From Coriobacteriales bacterium (GTDB lineage: Bacteria; Actinomycetota; Coriobacteriia; Coriobacteriales; UBA8131), in assembly GCA_031256575.1 (NCBI GenBank), contig JAIRQI010000158.1, positions 1 through 8,708 of the forward strand: a DNA stretch of 8,708 nt. Reading direction: 5' to 3'. Made by a program: the position numbers and the translations under genes. Of this stretch, positions 1 through 7,628 are shown piece after piece (position 1 is the first letter of the stretch; each line of letters starts with the position of its first letter). The notes beneath the pieces are model-generated. The model ran no database searches. It saw only the letters and a program-made list of their open reading frames with translations, and was not told the DNA's origin.

Positions 1-611
1 ATTGCCCGGGTATCATAAACAGCCTTGCTGATAGCGGCTGGATCAGCACCAGCCTGGACCATCTGAGCTGCAGCAATCAAGACCTCTTGATTGGTGTTTT
101 GATAGGTAAAGCGGCCAGTGTCGGTGAGTATTGCCAGATAACAGGCAGAAGCCATGGCTGCTGTAGCCGCCACTCCACTGTATTGGATGAGGTCCCAAAT
201 CAATAGCCCGGTAGCAGCAGCACTGGAGTCATGCAGCAGGTAGCCAGCGAAATTATCCGGGTTCGGATGATGGTCGATTATGACACTGGTCGGTGTGCGA
301 GCTAAGACCGCCTGAGCTTTGTCAAGCCGGCTAGATTGGGAGAGGTCTACGGCTACAAAGATATCAGGTGTATCCGTGTAGGAAGCTGCAGCAACAAAAT
401 CTGCAGTACCCATACTCGAGAACTGTTGAGGAGCCGCAGTTTCACGAGCCAATAGCTTGGTCACCTTCAAGCCCCGCTGTTCTAAGAATAAAGCCAGTGC
501 GATAACCGAGCCGATAGCATCACCATCTGGGTTGATGTGGCTGCAGATGGCGACCGCTAAACCCGGTTGGAACAATTGGAGCAGATCGTCTTTGGTCTGC
601 TCGTTAGCCAT
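1..611 (-). CDS. nrnA: DHH-family phosphoesterase, NrnA-like nanoRNase/pAp phosphatase (C-terminus off the window)
   Basis: Members of this family are cytoplasmic Mn-dependent phosphoesterases that remove nucleotides from 2-5 nt RNAs and often dephosphorylate 3'-phosphoadenosine 5'-phosphate. I translated the frame by hand: it starts MANEQTKDDLLQLF at an ATG (609-611) and stays open for 203 residues to the left edge. The family's metal-binding motifs are present in order: H25-x-N-P-D29-G-D31 followed by AIGS, D89 in FVAVDLSQSSRL, the D113-H114-H115 signature in VIIDHHPNPDNF, and D164 in LTDTGRF. The usual length is about 310-340 residues, so roughly the C-terminal third, including the DHHA1 substrate-binding domain, lies outside. 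A GAGG sits 4 nt before the ATG, and the frame upstream is closed by a TGA near 665. The gene follows rbfA by about 100 nt on the same strand, a common actinobacterial and firmicute arrangement (often with truB and ribF next). Whether it acts on nanoRNA, pAp or c-di-AMP-derived pApA cannot be read from the visible part. Confidence 0.9.
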   Translation of the reverse strand, partial: MANEQTKDDLLQLFQPGLAVAICSHINPDGDAIGSVIALALFLEQRGLKVTKLLARETAAPQQFSSMGTADFVAAASYTDTPDIFVAVDLSQSSRLDKAQAVLARTPTSVIIDHHPNPDNFAGYLLHDSSAAATGLLIWDLIQYSGVAATAAMASACYLAILTDTGRFTYQNTNQEVLIAAAQMVQAGADPAAISKAVYDTRA

Positions 612-641
612 CAACCCTCGTCCTCGGTCAAGCTGTGACCA

Positions 642-674
642 GCTTCTGTCTCGGTAGAAGCTTCAAACAGAAGC
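642..674. repeat. 8-bp perfect inverted repeat in the rbfA-nrnA spacer
   Basis: GCTTCTGT at 642-649 is matched by its reverse complement ACAGAAGC at 667-674, with 17 nt between. The loop contains the palindrome GAAGCTTC (657-664), so competing smaller hairpins are possible. No T-run follows on the minus strand, so it does not look like an intrinsic terminator. It could be a processing or stability hairpin ahead of nrnA, or simply chance. Confidence 0.35.
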
Positions 675-710
675 ATCGGCAACCAACCTACCGTGCTCAT
701 CCAGCCCATC

Positions 711-1166
711 CTACTCATCTAAGTCAGAGCCTATATCTGAGTCGGCTTCGTCAAAGGACTCGTCATCACTGAACCAGTCTTTTACATCAAGAATCGGGTA
801 GCCGTCCTCGTCCTTGGCTTGAGCCATGGTTGCCGGCGCATCCCGCAAAACAGCCTCGATGATGGCGGTATGCTCCAACATCGGGTCAAGAAAGAATGTC
901 AGCCGGGGAGTGTTTCGCCAACCCAGGCGAGCACCTAACAAGCTGCGAATCCGCCCTTTCGCCGATTCCAAACCTTCCAACGCTTGGCTGTGCTCAATCC
1001 GATCAGCCAAAACGTAGACACGCGCCACACTGCGATCCCGAGACACCACCACACTGTTGATAGTCAGCGTTTGCAGCCGCGGATCAGCAATCTCATACAT
1101 GAGAATCGCTGCTATTGCCTCTTTGACTGCTACATTGTTCTTACGCGACTGCGGATTCTCTGCCAT
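711..1166 (-). CDS. rbfA: 30S ribosome-binding factor A
   Basis: RbfA is a small type-II KH-like protein that binds the 5' helix region of 16S rRNA and assists late 30S maturation, notably in the cold. The protein has 151 residues. The N-terminal helix and strand (VAVKEAIAAILMYEIADPRL, 12-31) are followed by the family core at about residues 67-99, which includes GRIRSLLGARLGWRNTPRL and FFLDPMLE. The start was placed at the ATG at 1164-1166 because GGAGG (1171-1175) precedes it by 4 nt; a longer open frame back to a TTG at 1232 has no ribosome-binding site and is not family-like. Residues about 130-151 form a strongly acidic tail (DD/DE/DSD), beyond the usual length of about 120. In the operon it follows infB, but 389 bp of largely repeated DNA separate them. 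Confidence 0.95.
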   Translation of the reverse strand: MAENPQSRKNNVAVKEAIAAILMYEIADPRLQTLTINSVVVSRDRSVARVYVLADRIEHSQALEGLESAKGRIRSLLGARLGWRNTPRLTFFLDPMLEHTAIIEAVLRDAPATMAQAKDEDGYPILDVKDWFSDDESFDEADSDIGSDLDE

Positions 1167-1170
1167 TTGT

Positions 1171-1175
1171 CCTCC
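1171..1175 (-). promoter_or_regulatory. rbfA ribosome-binding site (decides the start)
   Basis: GGAGG on the minus strand, 4 nt before the ATG at 1166. It is the only good Shine-Dalgarno near the 5' end of the frame and rules against the longer TTG-initiated form. Confidence 0.75.
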
Positions 1176-1271
1176 AAATCCATTTCGTTTCACTCCTACC
1201 TGGGGAGAAACCCGCAGCTTATTTACTAGCAAGGTCTCCCTGGTATATGTTCACACTCCAACAATCTCGTA

Positions 1272-1540
1272 ACTTGGTCTTAGCGTGTTCTGTACTGCGG
1301 ACTTCTGCGAAGCAGTGGAGCAGTACAGTGCATGCTAAGACCAGGTTACCACCTGCATGCCAGTGACTTGGTCTTAGCGTGTTCTGTACTGCGGACTTCT
1401 GCGAAGCAGTGGAGCAGTACAGTGCATACTAAGACCAAGTTACCACCAGCATGCCAGTGACTTGGTGTTAGCGTGTTCTGTACTGCGGACTTCTGCAAAG
1501 CAGTGGAGCAGTACAGTACATGCTAAGAACAAGTTACCTC
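1272..1540. repeat. Three tandem 94-bp palindromic repeat units between infB and rbfA
   Basis: Units begin with ACTTGG at 1272, 1366 and 1460, exactly 94 bp apart. Units 1 and 2 differ at only 3 of 94 positions by eye; unit 3 has several more changes and loses similarity after about 1537. Each unit contains an imperfect palindrome of about 75 nt. The outer arms are ACTTGGTCTTAGC and GCTAAGACCAGGT, the inner arms CTGTACTGC and GCAGTACAG, and the apex includes CTGC-GAA-GCAG. The bases between inner and outer arms are also largely pairable through wobbles. The linker of about 19 bp contains GCATGC. No T-run follows on the minus strand, so these are not simple terminators. They lie inside the presumed infB-rbfA transcript and would form a row of three long hairpins. 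They could be a REP/BIME-like intergenic repeat, a MITE remnant, or an mRNA processing/stability element. Confidence 0.9.
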
Positions 1541-1555
1541 CCTGCAGGTCAAATT

Positions 1556-4500
1556 CTAGACCTCACGAGCTACTTCCCGCACCCGATAAGCATCCAGGAC
1601 ATCGCCGACTTTGATGTCTTGGAAATCCTCGATACCGATACCGCATTCTGAGCCTGCTCGGATGCTTTTGACATCCTCGCGATAATGACGCAGAGAAGAG
1701 ATGCGGCCATCATAGATTATCGCTCCATCGCGCACGACACGTACCCGGTCATCGGAATTAATCTCACCAGTCTCGACGATGCAACCGGCAATATTGCCAA
1801 TCCGAGGAACCCGATAAATCTCGCGGATTTCTGCTGATCCAGTATCCTCTTCCACAATCTCCGGTTTAAGCATGCCGATGCGAGCGGCATTGATATCGTC
1901 AATGGCTTGATAAATCACGCGGTACAGCTTGATCTCGACCTTCTCATGTTCTGCAGCAGTTCGGGCTTTAGGCTGGGGCCGCACATTGAAACCGATGATG
2001 ATAGCATCCGAAGCGGCTGCCAGTGTGACATCGGTCTCTGTGATACCTCCGACTGCCGAGTGGATGACATTGATGCGCACCTCGCTCTGATCCATTTTAT
2101 CTAGAGCATCCTTCAGCGCCTCTATCGAACCTTGGACATCGGCCTTGACCACCAGGTTCAGCTCACTGGCCCCGCTCTCAATGCGGGCGAAGAGGTCTTC
2201 TAGGGTGACATGGCCAACACTAAGCTGCTCAGCCAGGCGTTTGCGCAAAGCGCGGTCCTCAGCCAGGTTGCGGGCATCGCGTTCGTCGCTGAAGACGCGA
2301 AACTCGTCGCCAGCTTCCGGAACACTGCCTAAGCCTAACACCTCGACAGGGTCGGCTGGATAGGCTGCATCAACGCTCTCGCCCAAGGGGTTGATGACCG
2401 CTCGCACCCGTCCGTAGGAGGTGCCGGCGACCAACATCTCACCCACATGTAAGGTTCCGCGCTGGATTAGGACGGTAGCCACCGGGCCGCGGCCCTTATC
2501 CAGTTTAGCCTCGATTACGAAACCGGAGGCCTGGGTGTCTGGATTGGCTGTCAGCTCCAGATAATCAGCTTGTAACAGAATGGTTTCAAGCAGGTCATCG
2601 ATGCCGATGTGCTCTTTTGCCGAGACCTCGACGAACAGGTTCTGGCCGCCCCACTCTTCGGAGATGATGCCATGTTCAGCCAGTTCAGCCCGCACCCGAT
2701 CGAGGTTGGCGTCCGGTCGGTCAATCTTGTTGATGGCTACCACAATCGGCACCTCAGCAGCTTTGGCGTGGTTAATGGCTTCAATGGTCTGGGGCATCAC
2801 CCCATCATCAGCGGCAACCACCAAGACCACCACATCTGTGACCTTGGCTCCACGAGCACGCATGGCTGTGAAAGCCTCGTGACCCGGGGTATCGATAAAG
2901 GTAATCTGGCGGTTATTGATGTTAACGACCGAAGCGCCGATATGCTGGGTGATACCACCGGCCTCGGTAGCAACCACCCCGGTCTTACGGATGGCATCCA
3001 AAAGCGAGGTCTTGCCGTGGTCGACATGGCCCATCACGGTAATCACCGGTGGACGGGTCTTTAAGTCTTCGGGTGAGTCATAGATAGAAACCGCATATTC
3101 TTCTTCGGGAGAAACGATACGCACTTTCAAGCCCAAATCGTCAGCAATCAGCTCGACTAAGTCATCGGTCATGGACTGGGTGACTGTCATCATCATCCCC
3201 AGTAAGAAGAGGCGTTTGATGATGTCATTAGCAGGTACCTGCATAATCTCTGCCAACTCGCTGACTGTCACGCCGCTGGTCACTTGAATGACATCGGCTT
3301 TCAAGAGCTCGGGGTCAATACCTCGCTCAATGGCTTCTAGCTCAATCTTCTCCTGAGCTTGAGCCTCGCGTTTCTCTTTACGTTTGCGGCGTCGGCCTTC
3401 TCCTTCATTAGTGGCAGCTTCGACCGCTGCCCGGGCTTCGGCCAGCACCCGGTCGCGCTGGAACTGCTCAGCGGCTACCGCCATCTTGCGGTAGCGGTCC
3501 TCTTCATCCTGGTCCAATGAATTGTCATAGTCGGCATAATCTTCAGGAATCAGCGGACGGGTAGCGCGTTGCTCTTCGGCATGGCTGGGTTTGCGGGTTT
3601 GCTTGCTACGGCCCCGGGCTGGCTGCTCATCGCTTTCCTGAGCTGCAGCTTGAGCGGCTTGAGCGGCTTTCTTGCGGGCTTTGGCTGTAGTCGGCCGGGT
3701 ATCGCTGACTGGAGTTTGGCTGCTGGGTTCTTCAGTTACAGGGGCTTCGCTTAAAGCTGCTTTGTCCTTCGGCTTGGCTGTTTTGCTGGCCTTAGCTTTT
3801 GCTGCCTTGGCTTCCGGCTTGGCCTGAGCAGCCTGTTGGGCATCTCGTTCTGCTGCCAACCGGGCATTCTCGGCCTCAATCTGCGAGAGCAGTCCACTGT
3901 AGCGGGCTGGTTTACCAGGTTTGCTCTCGGGTTCAATAAGCGCTTCTGTATCATCAACTGTAGCAGTTTCAGTGTCTGTTTCTGCTACTTGCTCTGCAGT
4001 TATCTGTTCGGCTTCGGCCTCAATTGCAGCACCAGCTTTGACAGGTTTGCCAGCCTTGCTGGCTTTGCCGGGTTCGACAGCAACACCATCCAAAGTCAAC
4101 ACGCCTGCTGAGCCTGCATCGTCAATGCTGATGCTAGCTGCAGCTTCAGGAACAGCTAGAAGCTCGTCAGTATCCAGCTCAGTTTTGGCTGGAAGCTCGC
4201 TTGAAGGCTCAGCGGTGTCTGTTTCAATTGCCGCTTGCGCTGTCTCCCCCATTGCTATAGATGGCAGGGTATCAGCCTCATCCAAGCCAAGAGAGCTGTC
4301 TTCTCTATTAACAATTTGTACAGTTGGAATGGTTCTAACAGCAGGCTTTTCTCCCCTACCAGGTATTTCGCTTACAGCGGGTGCCTCCGTGATTTCAGCT
4401 GGTAAACCGGCAGTAGTTACATCGGATAACTCTAGGTTGCCACTGGCAGGAATTCTCTCAAGCGGCAGTTCTACAGGCAGCTGTTCTAAGACCTGGCGGG

Positions 4501-4852
4501 TCTCTAAGGCTTCCAGTTCCTCGACGGTCAGGCCCTCCCGCTCGGCTCTTTCTTGGCGACGGCGGGCCCGCTCTTCAGCCACGGCTTTGCGCCGCTCAGC
4601 CTCGGCGGCCTTTTTCTGTTGACGCTCTTCTTCGGCTTTGCGCTCAGCCTCGGCCTGTCGTTCGGACTCGACCTCAGCGGTACGGTCGGCCATCTCCGGC
4701 TCTAATTGCTTGCGGATGCGAGCCACAAAGGCCTCGTTTAGGGTTGAGGAGTGGGTCTTGACAGGAATCTTCATCTCTATCAAGCGTGCCAGAAACTCCT
4801 TGTTATCCATGCCAAACTCTTTGGCTAACTCATGTACTCGCATATCTGCCAT
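1556..4852 (-). CDS. infB: Translation initiation factor IF-2
   Basis: IF-2 is the GTPase that recruits fMet-tRNA to the 30S subunit and promotes 50S joining. The protein has 1098 residues, at the long end for the family. Residues 1-50 are the first IF2_N domain ([12 protein letters not shown]). Residues about 50-500 are a low-complexity Ala/Glu/Lys/Arg linker, with a predicted charged helix at 52-125. A second IF2_N domain lies at about 525-575. The G domain has G1 GHVDHGKT (608-615), G2 T635 in GGITQHIG, G3 DTPGH (654-658), G4 NKID (708-711) and G5 SAK (744-746). Domain II follows, then domain III/IV with FNVRP at about 955-959, and a second beta-barrel to the end. All switch and nucleotide-binding motifs are intact. 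The start ATG (4850-4852) has AAGGAG (4861-4866) 8 nt upstream. It begins 12 nt after the ylxR stop, so the two are almost certainly co-transcribed. The stop is TAG at 1556-1558. Confidence 0.98.
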   Translation of the reverse strand: MADMRVHELAKEFGMDNKEFLARLIEMKIPVKTHSSTLNEAFVARIRKQLEPEMADRTAEVESERQAEAERKAEEERQQKKAAEAERRKAVAEERARRRQERAEREGLTVEELEALETRQVLEQLPVELPLERIPASGNLELSDVTTAGLPAEITEAPAVSEIPGRGEKPAVRTIPTVQIVNREDSSLGLDEADTLPSIAMGETAQAAIETDTAEPSSELPAKTELDTDELLAVPEAAASISIDDAGSAGVLTLDGVAVEPGKASKAGKPVKAGAAIEAEAEQITAEQVAETDTETATVDDTEALIEPESKPGKPARYSGLLSQIEAENARLAAERDAQQAAQAKPEAKAAKAKASKTAKPKDKAALSEAPVTEEPSSQTPVSDTRPTTAKARKKAAQAAQAAAQESDEQPARGRSKQTRKPSHAEEQRATRPLIPEDYADYDNSLDQDEEDRYRKMAVAAEQFQRDRVLAEARAAVEAATNEGEGRRRKRKEKREAQAQEKIELEAIERGIDPELLKADVIQVTSGVTVSELAEIMQVPANDIIKRLFLLGMMMTVTQSMTDDLVELIADDLGLKVRIVSPEEEYAVSIYDSPEDLKTRPPVITVMGHVDHGKTSLLDAIRKTGVVATEAGGITQHIGASVVNINNRQITFIDTPGHEAFTAMRARGAKVTDVVVLVVAADDGVMPQTIEAINHAKAAEVPIVVAINKIDRPDANLDRVRAELAEHGIISEEWGGQNLFVEVSAKEHIGIDDLLETILLQADYLELTANPDTQASGFVIEAKLDKGRGPVATVLIQRGTLHVGEMLVAGTSYGRVRAVINPLGESVDAAYPADPVEVLGLGSVPEAGDEFRVFSDERDARNLAEDRALRKRLAEQLSVGHVTLEDLFARIESGASELNLVVKADVQGSIEALKDALDKMDQSEVRINVIHSAVGGITETDVTLAAASDAIIIGFNVRPQPKARTAAEHEKVEIKLYRVIYQAIDDINAARIGMLKPEIVEEDTGSAEIREIYRVPRIGNIAGCIVETGEINSDDRVRVVRDGAIIYDGRISSLRHYREDVKSIRAGSECGIGIEDFQDIKVGDVLDAYRVREVAREV

Positions 4853-4860
4853 CTGTTTTG

Positions 4861-4866
4861 CTCCTT
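4861..4866 (-). promoter_or_regulatory. infB ribosome-binding site
   Basis: AAGGAG on the minus strand, 8 nt before the infB ATG and only 2 nt short of the last base of the ylxR stop codon. It is the strongest Shine-Dalgarno in the operon, fitting IF-2 as an abundant product. Confidence 0.8.
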
Positions 4867-5146
4867 ATGTGCCTGATTGACACATCATATTGAAATCACG
4901 AGCCAGGTCTATCCAGGTCGCTTCATCCAAATCGCAACGTAGAGCCCGCTGCAAGCGTCGGCTATTTTGGGCAGCTGTAAAACAACTGGTGTGTCGGCAA
5001 AGGTAAGCTCCGCGTCCAGGAAGATTGCCACTGCCGTCGAAGCCGACGGAGCGGTCCGCAAGTCTGACGATGCGCAGCAGCGTTGACTTGGCGGCTTTCT
5101 GCCGGCAGGCCACACAGGTTCTTATCGGGGTCTTACTCGTGTTCAA
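4865..5146 (-). CDS. ylxR: YlxR/RnpM family RNA-binding protein
   Basis: This is a small nucleoid/RNA-associated protein of the nusA-infB operon. The Bacillus homologue has been reported to bind and modulate RNase P (hence RnpM) and to influence transcription; that role is inferred here from the family. The protein has 93 residues. Family motifs are RTCVACR (9-15) and GRGAYLC (44-50). Four cysteines are spaced as CVAC (C11, C14) and C50-x4-C55, which could hold a metal, although many homologues lack the full set. The start is a TTG (5144-5146): the frame reads N-T-S-K-T-P-I-R-T-C directly after it, no ATG or GTG lies nearby in frame, and AGGAG (5157-5161) sits 10 nt upstream, a slightly long spacing. 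It lies 57 nt after nusA and 12 nt before infB, the classic position for ylxR. Confidence 0.93.
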   Translation of the reverse strand: MNTSKTPIRTCVACRQKAAKSTLLRIVRLADRSVGFDGSGNLPGRGAYLCRHTSCFTAAQNSRRLQRALRCDLDEATWIDLARDFNMMCQSGT

Positions 5147-5203
5147 GTGTTCTAAGCTCCTAGGTCTTTTTAGCTTGACTAGCTTTTTGCGGAGAAGAGC
5201 TTG

Positions 5204-6766
5204 CTAGTTCGTTGCGGTGGCTGCGGAGGCTTCGTCGGCGGATGCTGTGTCTGCTGCGTCGGCGGAAGTCGCGTTGTCTGCGTCATCGATGACTGCTTCG
5301 TCCTCAGCGCCAGCGGCTCCGCCAGCCACGGTGTCTTCCACCCCAGCGGCTTCGCCAGCCGCGGCGCCTTCAGCACCAGCGGCTTCGCCAGCCACGGTGT
5401 CTTCCGCGCTCTCCACGAGCTCCGCACCAGCCGCGGCGCCATCCGCGCTCTCCGCACCTGCGTTGCTCTCCGCAGCATCCGCACCAAGCAGCTCGCCGAG
5501 ATTCTCCAACTCATCCTCAAGATGGTCGGCTGCCAGCTCCAGGCTCTCATCCACATTATGGTCGTCTTGGTGCAGTCGACAGTAACGGCTGTTGGACAGC
5601 GCCCGGTTCGGGCAACGCAAGCCGCTGGTTGCGATGTACTCGCAACGACCGTCCTCACTGCGGTAATTCTCATCATCGTCAATCAGCGAGAAGTCCATAC
5701 CCGGCAGGTCGCTGACAAAAGAGGTGGACTTGATATCGATGTGCCAACCGGTCAGCTTGGCAGCCAGCCGGGCATTCTGGCCTTCTTTGCCAATAGCCAG
5801 AGACAACTGGTCGTCTGGAACGATGACTGTCGCGTGGTTCAGCTTCTCCTCCGAGATGATGACATTGGTGACCTTGGCCGGTGACAAAGCGTTCTTGACG
5901 TAGACCGCCGGGTCCTCATCCCATTGAATGACATCGACCCGCTCACTGCGCAGCTCTTCGACCACCATCCGCACCCGCGAGCCTTTGGGCCCGACACAGG
6001 CACCTACCGGGTCCAGGTTGGGGTCACGCGAAGCCACTGATATCTTGGAGCGGGCTCCTGCCTCGCGGGCGATATTCTTGATTTCGACGACTCCGTCATA
6101 AATCTCCGGCACTTCCATCTCAAATAAGCGGCGGATAAGATCGGGGTGGGTGCGCGAAACGACAATCGCCGGACGGGTTGACTCATTCTTCACACCGGTA
6201 TCTTTGCGGCTGGGGTCGCGCACGGCGATTATCAGAGAACGTAGGCGCTGGTTATGACGATAGTGCTCGACCGCTGGTTTCTCGTTACGCTCTTCAGGAT
6301 TGCGCTTGATGTCAAAGTGGGGCAGCTCGGCCTCCACCCCATCGCGGATTTTTATGATGGTGAACTCAGCTGTCGACTGCAGCACGCTGCCGTTCACCAG
6401 CTCTCCGATACGCTCGGAGAATTCAGCAAATATCTGTTGCCGCCCGGCATCGCGGACGATATTGTTGATGACATTTTTTGCATTTTGTGCGGCAATACGA
6501 CTGACATCAGAGGGAGTTACATCTTTTTCTTCGAACTCCGAGTATTCGCCGGTCTCCGGGTCCGGATCACCAATGGGAATCAACTCGAAGACATATATCT
6601 GGCCGTTCACCCGGTTGATTGTTACCCGGGTGCGTTTCTCCGGCAAATCCAAGATGCGTTCGTAGCTCTCTGCCAGCGAGCGCTCAAGTCGCTCTAGCAG
6701 GTAGATCTCGTCGATATTCTTCTCTGTGGCCAAAGCTTCCAAGGCAGCCACTAACTCTGATGACAT
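5204..6766 (-). CDS. nusA: Transcription termination/antitermination factor NusA with extra Cys/His knuckle and acidic tail
   Basis: NusA binds RNA polymerase and nascent RNA, promotes pausing and hairpin termination, and serves antitermination. Residues below count from the second of two adjacent ATGs (6764-6766). That Met was preferred because AAAGGG (6773-6778) lies 6 nt before it but only 3 nt before the first ATG. The protein has 520 residues. The N-terminal polymerase-binding domain is about 1-120, S1 about 125-190, KH1 about 200-275 with GPKGSR (259-264), and KH2 about 285-345 with GKEGQNAR (326-333). The proteobacterial acidic repeats (AR1/AR2) are absent, as in Gram-positives. After KH2 comes a knuckle, C375-x9-C385-x10-C396-x2-H399 (RCPNRA and SRYCRLH), then an Asp/Glu/Ala-rich tail (about 400-520) with three 11-residue repeats at 455-487. 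The gene overlaps the end of rimP, implying translational coupling. The core identity is certain; the role of the tail is unknown. Confidence 0.97.
   Translation of the reverse strand: MSSELVAALEALATEKNIDEIYLLERLERSLAESYERILDLPEKRTRVTINRVNGQIYVFELIPIGDPDPETGEYSEFEEKDVTPSDVSRIAAQNAKNVINNIVRDAGRQQIFAEFSERIGELVNGSVLQSTAEFTIIKIRDGVEAELPHFDIKRNPEERNEKPAVEHYRHNQRLRSLIIAVRDPSRKDTGVKNESTRPAIVVSRTHPDLIRRLFEMEVPEIYDGVVEIKNIAREAGARSKISVASRDPNLDPVGACVGPKGSRVRMVVEELRSERVDVIQWDEDPAVYVKNALSPAKVTNVIISEEKLNHATVIVPDDQLSLAIGKEGQNARLAAKLTGWHIDIKSTSFVSDLPGMDFSLIDDDENYRSEDGRCEYIATSGLRCPNRALSNSRYCRLHQDDHNVDESLELAADHLEDELENLGELLGADAAESNAGAESADGAAAGAELVESAEDTVAGEAAGAEGAAAGEAAGVEDTVAGGAAGAEDEAVIDDADNATSADAADTASADEASAATATN
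5311..5405. repeat. 33-bp (11-codon) tandem repeat inside the nusA tail
   Basis: On the plus strand, units beginning CAGCGGC start at 5311, 5344 and 5377, exactly 33 bp apart. The outer two units share nearly all of the first 29 bases and the middle one is more diverged. In protein they read [22 protein letters not shown] and [11 protein letters not shown]. The length keeps the reading frame, so unit number could change by slippage without breaking nusA. Confidence 0.85.
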
Positions 6767-7254
6767 CATTGACCCTTTCTGTTACTGAAATAACTCCCCT
6801 GTATGTGGGCCTTTTTGATCTTGGCCCAAGCGATCTTCTCGATGCGGTCTTCTAGTTCAAGAAGTATCATCTCGCCTTCGATACCAGCCAGTTGACCGGT
6901 CCAGTTTGACCGGCCATCAATCGGTTCTGTGCGCAACTTGACTGTCTCTCCTTGAAAGCGTGCAAAATGCCGCAGCGTGCGTAATGGACGGTCTATACCA
7001 GGTGAAGAGACCTCCAAGGTATAGGCCCCTGGGTAAGGATCGATAGCTTCTACCAGGGGATCAACCCAGGCATTGGCTTCAGCCAATATGTCAATACTGA
7101 TTGAGCCGCTCTCATCAGCCGGTTCTAGGTAGACACGCACGATGGCCTGCCCACCAACAGTCAGTAACTCGACCTCGACCAGTTCTAAGCCATGGGCAGC
7201 TGCCGCTGGTTCCAGCCCGCCAATCAATTCTTGTTCTTTAGCCTTACGTGCCAT
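6766..7254 (-). CDS. rimP: Ribosome maturation factor RimP
   Basis: RimP binds the free 30S subunit and helps S12 and other proteins join during assembly. The protein has 162 residues, normal for the family. Residues about 5-85 match the N-terminal alpha/beta domain, ending in the signature YTLEVSSPGIDRPL (78-91). Residues about 92-152 are the C-terminal SH3-like barrel (GETVKLRT, GQLAGIEGEMILLEL, AWAKIKKAHI). The ATG at 7252-7254 is the first plausible start. Its ribosome-binding site is poor: AGG at 7257-7259 is too close and GAGAG further up is too far, so translation may be weak or depend on leader structure. The stop TGA (6766-6768) is embedded in ATGATG of nusA. As the first gene of the cluster, it lies directly downstream of the 40-bp repeat array. 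Confidence 0.95.
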   Translation of the reverse strand: MARKAKEQELIGGLEPAAAAHGLELVEVELLTVGGQAIVRVYLEPADESGSISIDILAEANAWVDPLVEAIDPYPGAYTLEVSSPGIDRPLRTLRHFARFQGETVKLRTEPIDGRSNWTGQLAGIEGEMILLELEDRIEKIAWAKIKKAHIQGSYFSNRKGQ

Positions 7255-7260
7255 TACCTA

Positions 7261-7460
7261 TACATACTCTCTTGCTTCTAGACTGCGGTGCATCCTTTTG
7301 CCTATAAACTCTGGCTTCTGGATTGCAGTGAACCTACTTTCATAAACTCTATTGCGTCTGGTTTGCAGTGCATCCATTTGCACAGAGTCTCTCGCTTCTA
7401 GAATGCGGTGAGGCCACCTGTACATACATTCGCGCTTCTGGACTGCGATAAGGCGACTCC
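7261..7460. repeat. Five tandem imperfect 40-bp repeats immediately upstream of rimP
   Basis: Laid out in rows of exactly 40 from 7261, five rows align without moving the core, which sits at 7275, 7315, 7355, 7395 and 7435. The plus-strand core is CTTCTRGAHTGCRGTG: CTTCTA-GACT-GCGGTG, CTTCTG-GATT-GCAGTG, CGTCTG-GTTT-GCAGTG, CTTCTA-GAAT-GCGGTG and CTTCTG-GACT-GCGATA. Flanks are looser; ATAAACTCT recurs in rows 2 and 3, and TGCATCC in rows 1 and 3. The array ends within a few bases of the rimP start, so it is either a row of protein-binding sites or a repeated 5' untranslated region. Confidence 0.85.
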
Positions 7461-7473
7461 CTAATCACTTCCC

Positions 7474-7505
7474 TAATAAAAGAAAGCGGGGTCAATCCCA
7501 CTTTC
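7474..7505 (-). terminator. Intrinsic terminator, possible attenuator of the rimP-nusA operon
   Basis: Read on the minus strand, GAAAGTGGG pairs with CCCGCTTTC over 9 bp (one G-U wobble) around the 6-nt loop ATTGAC (stem 7482-7505), and TTTTATTA follows at 7481-7474. On the plus strand the wobble becomes an A-C mismatch and no T-run follows, so the element points toward rimP. It lies about 220 nt upstream of the rimP ATG and downstream of the promoter candidate, a layout that would suit a leader attenuator; it could equally end a transcript from further upstream. Confidence 0.7.
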
Positions 7506-7517
7506 TCCAATAGAAAG
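7501..7517 (-). promoter_or_regulatory. Alternative hairpin overlapping the terminator 5' arm (antiterminator candidate)
   Basis: On the minus strand CTTTCT (7517-7512) is complementary to AGAAAG (7506-7501) across the 5-nt loop ATTGG. AGAAAG supplies the first five bases of the terminator's 5' arm, so the two hairpins cannot form together. The stem is only 6 bp and weaker than the terminator, so a bound protein, ribosome or ligand would have to stabilise it. Confidence 0.35.
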
Positions 7518-7565
7518 ATCACCTCAAAGCGCACAACCAGATGTCGTTCGCAAACTGACTTGTAC

Positions 7566-7595
7566 TTTATACCATATTCCATACGGTTTAGGCAA
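7566..7595 (-). promoter_or_regulatory. Promoter candidate for the rimP-nusA-infB operon
   Basis: On the minus strand, TTGCCT (7595-7590, -35-like) and TATAAA (7571-7566, -10-like) are separated by 18 bp, with TGG directly before the -10 giving an extended -10. Transcription would start near 7558 and give a leader of about 300 nt holding the terminator and the 40-bp array. No better vegetative promoter was found closer to rimP. Confidence 0.45.
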
Positions 7596-7628
7596 TTCTC
7601 CCTGGCTTGAACTGTTGCATTTGTCAAT

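Noticed and set aside
1272..1540. CRISPR array
   Set aside because: The units are directly adjacent 94-bp palindromes with near-identical linkers rather than short repeats with unique spacers, and no cas gene is present.
3921..4622. 233-codon open frame on the plus strand
   Set aside because: It lies antisense to the Ala/Glu-rich linker of infB; its Ser/Ala-rich composition is the mirror of that linker, and infB is certain.
5147..5203. Terminator in the nusA-ylxR spacer (AGCT repeats next to A/T runs)
   Set aside because: The possible stem is about 4 bp, the T-run is on the plus strand where no gene ends, and the minus-strand operon clearly continues.
5201..5884. 227-codon plus-strand and 167-codon minus-strand (5179-5682) open frames over the nusA tail
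   Set aside because: Both are shadows of the GC-rich low-complexity nusA 3' end; the proteins are repeats with no family features, while the nusA frame carries conserved domains.
7349..7627. 92-codon minus-strand frame possibly encoding a leader peptide
   Set aside because: It starts with TTG without a ribosome-binding site, begins upstream of the proposed promoter, and runs through the terminator and the 40-bp repeats.
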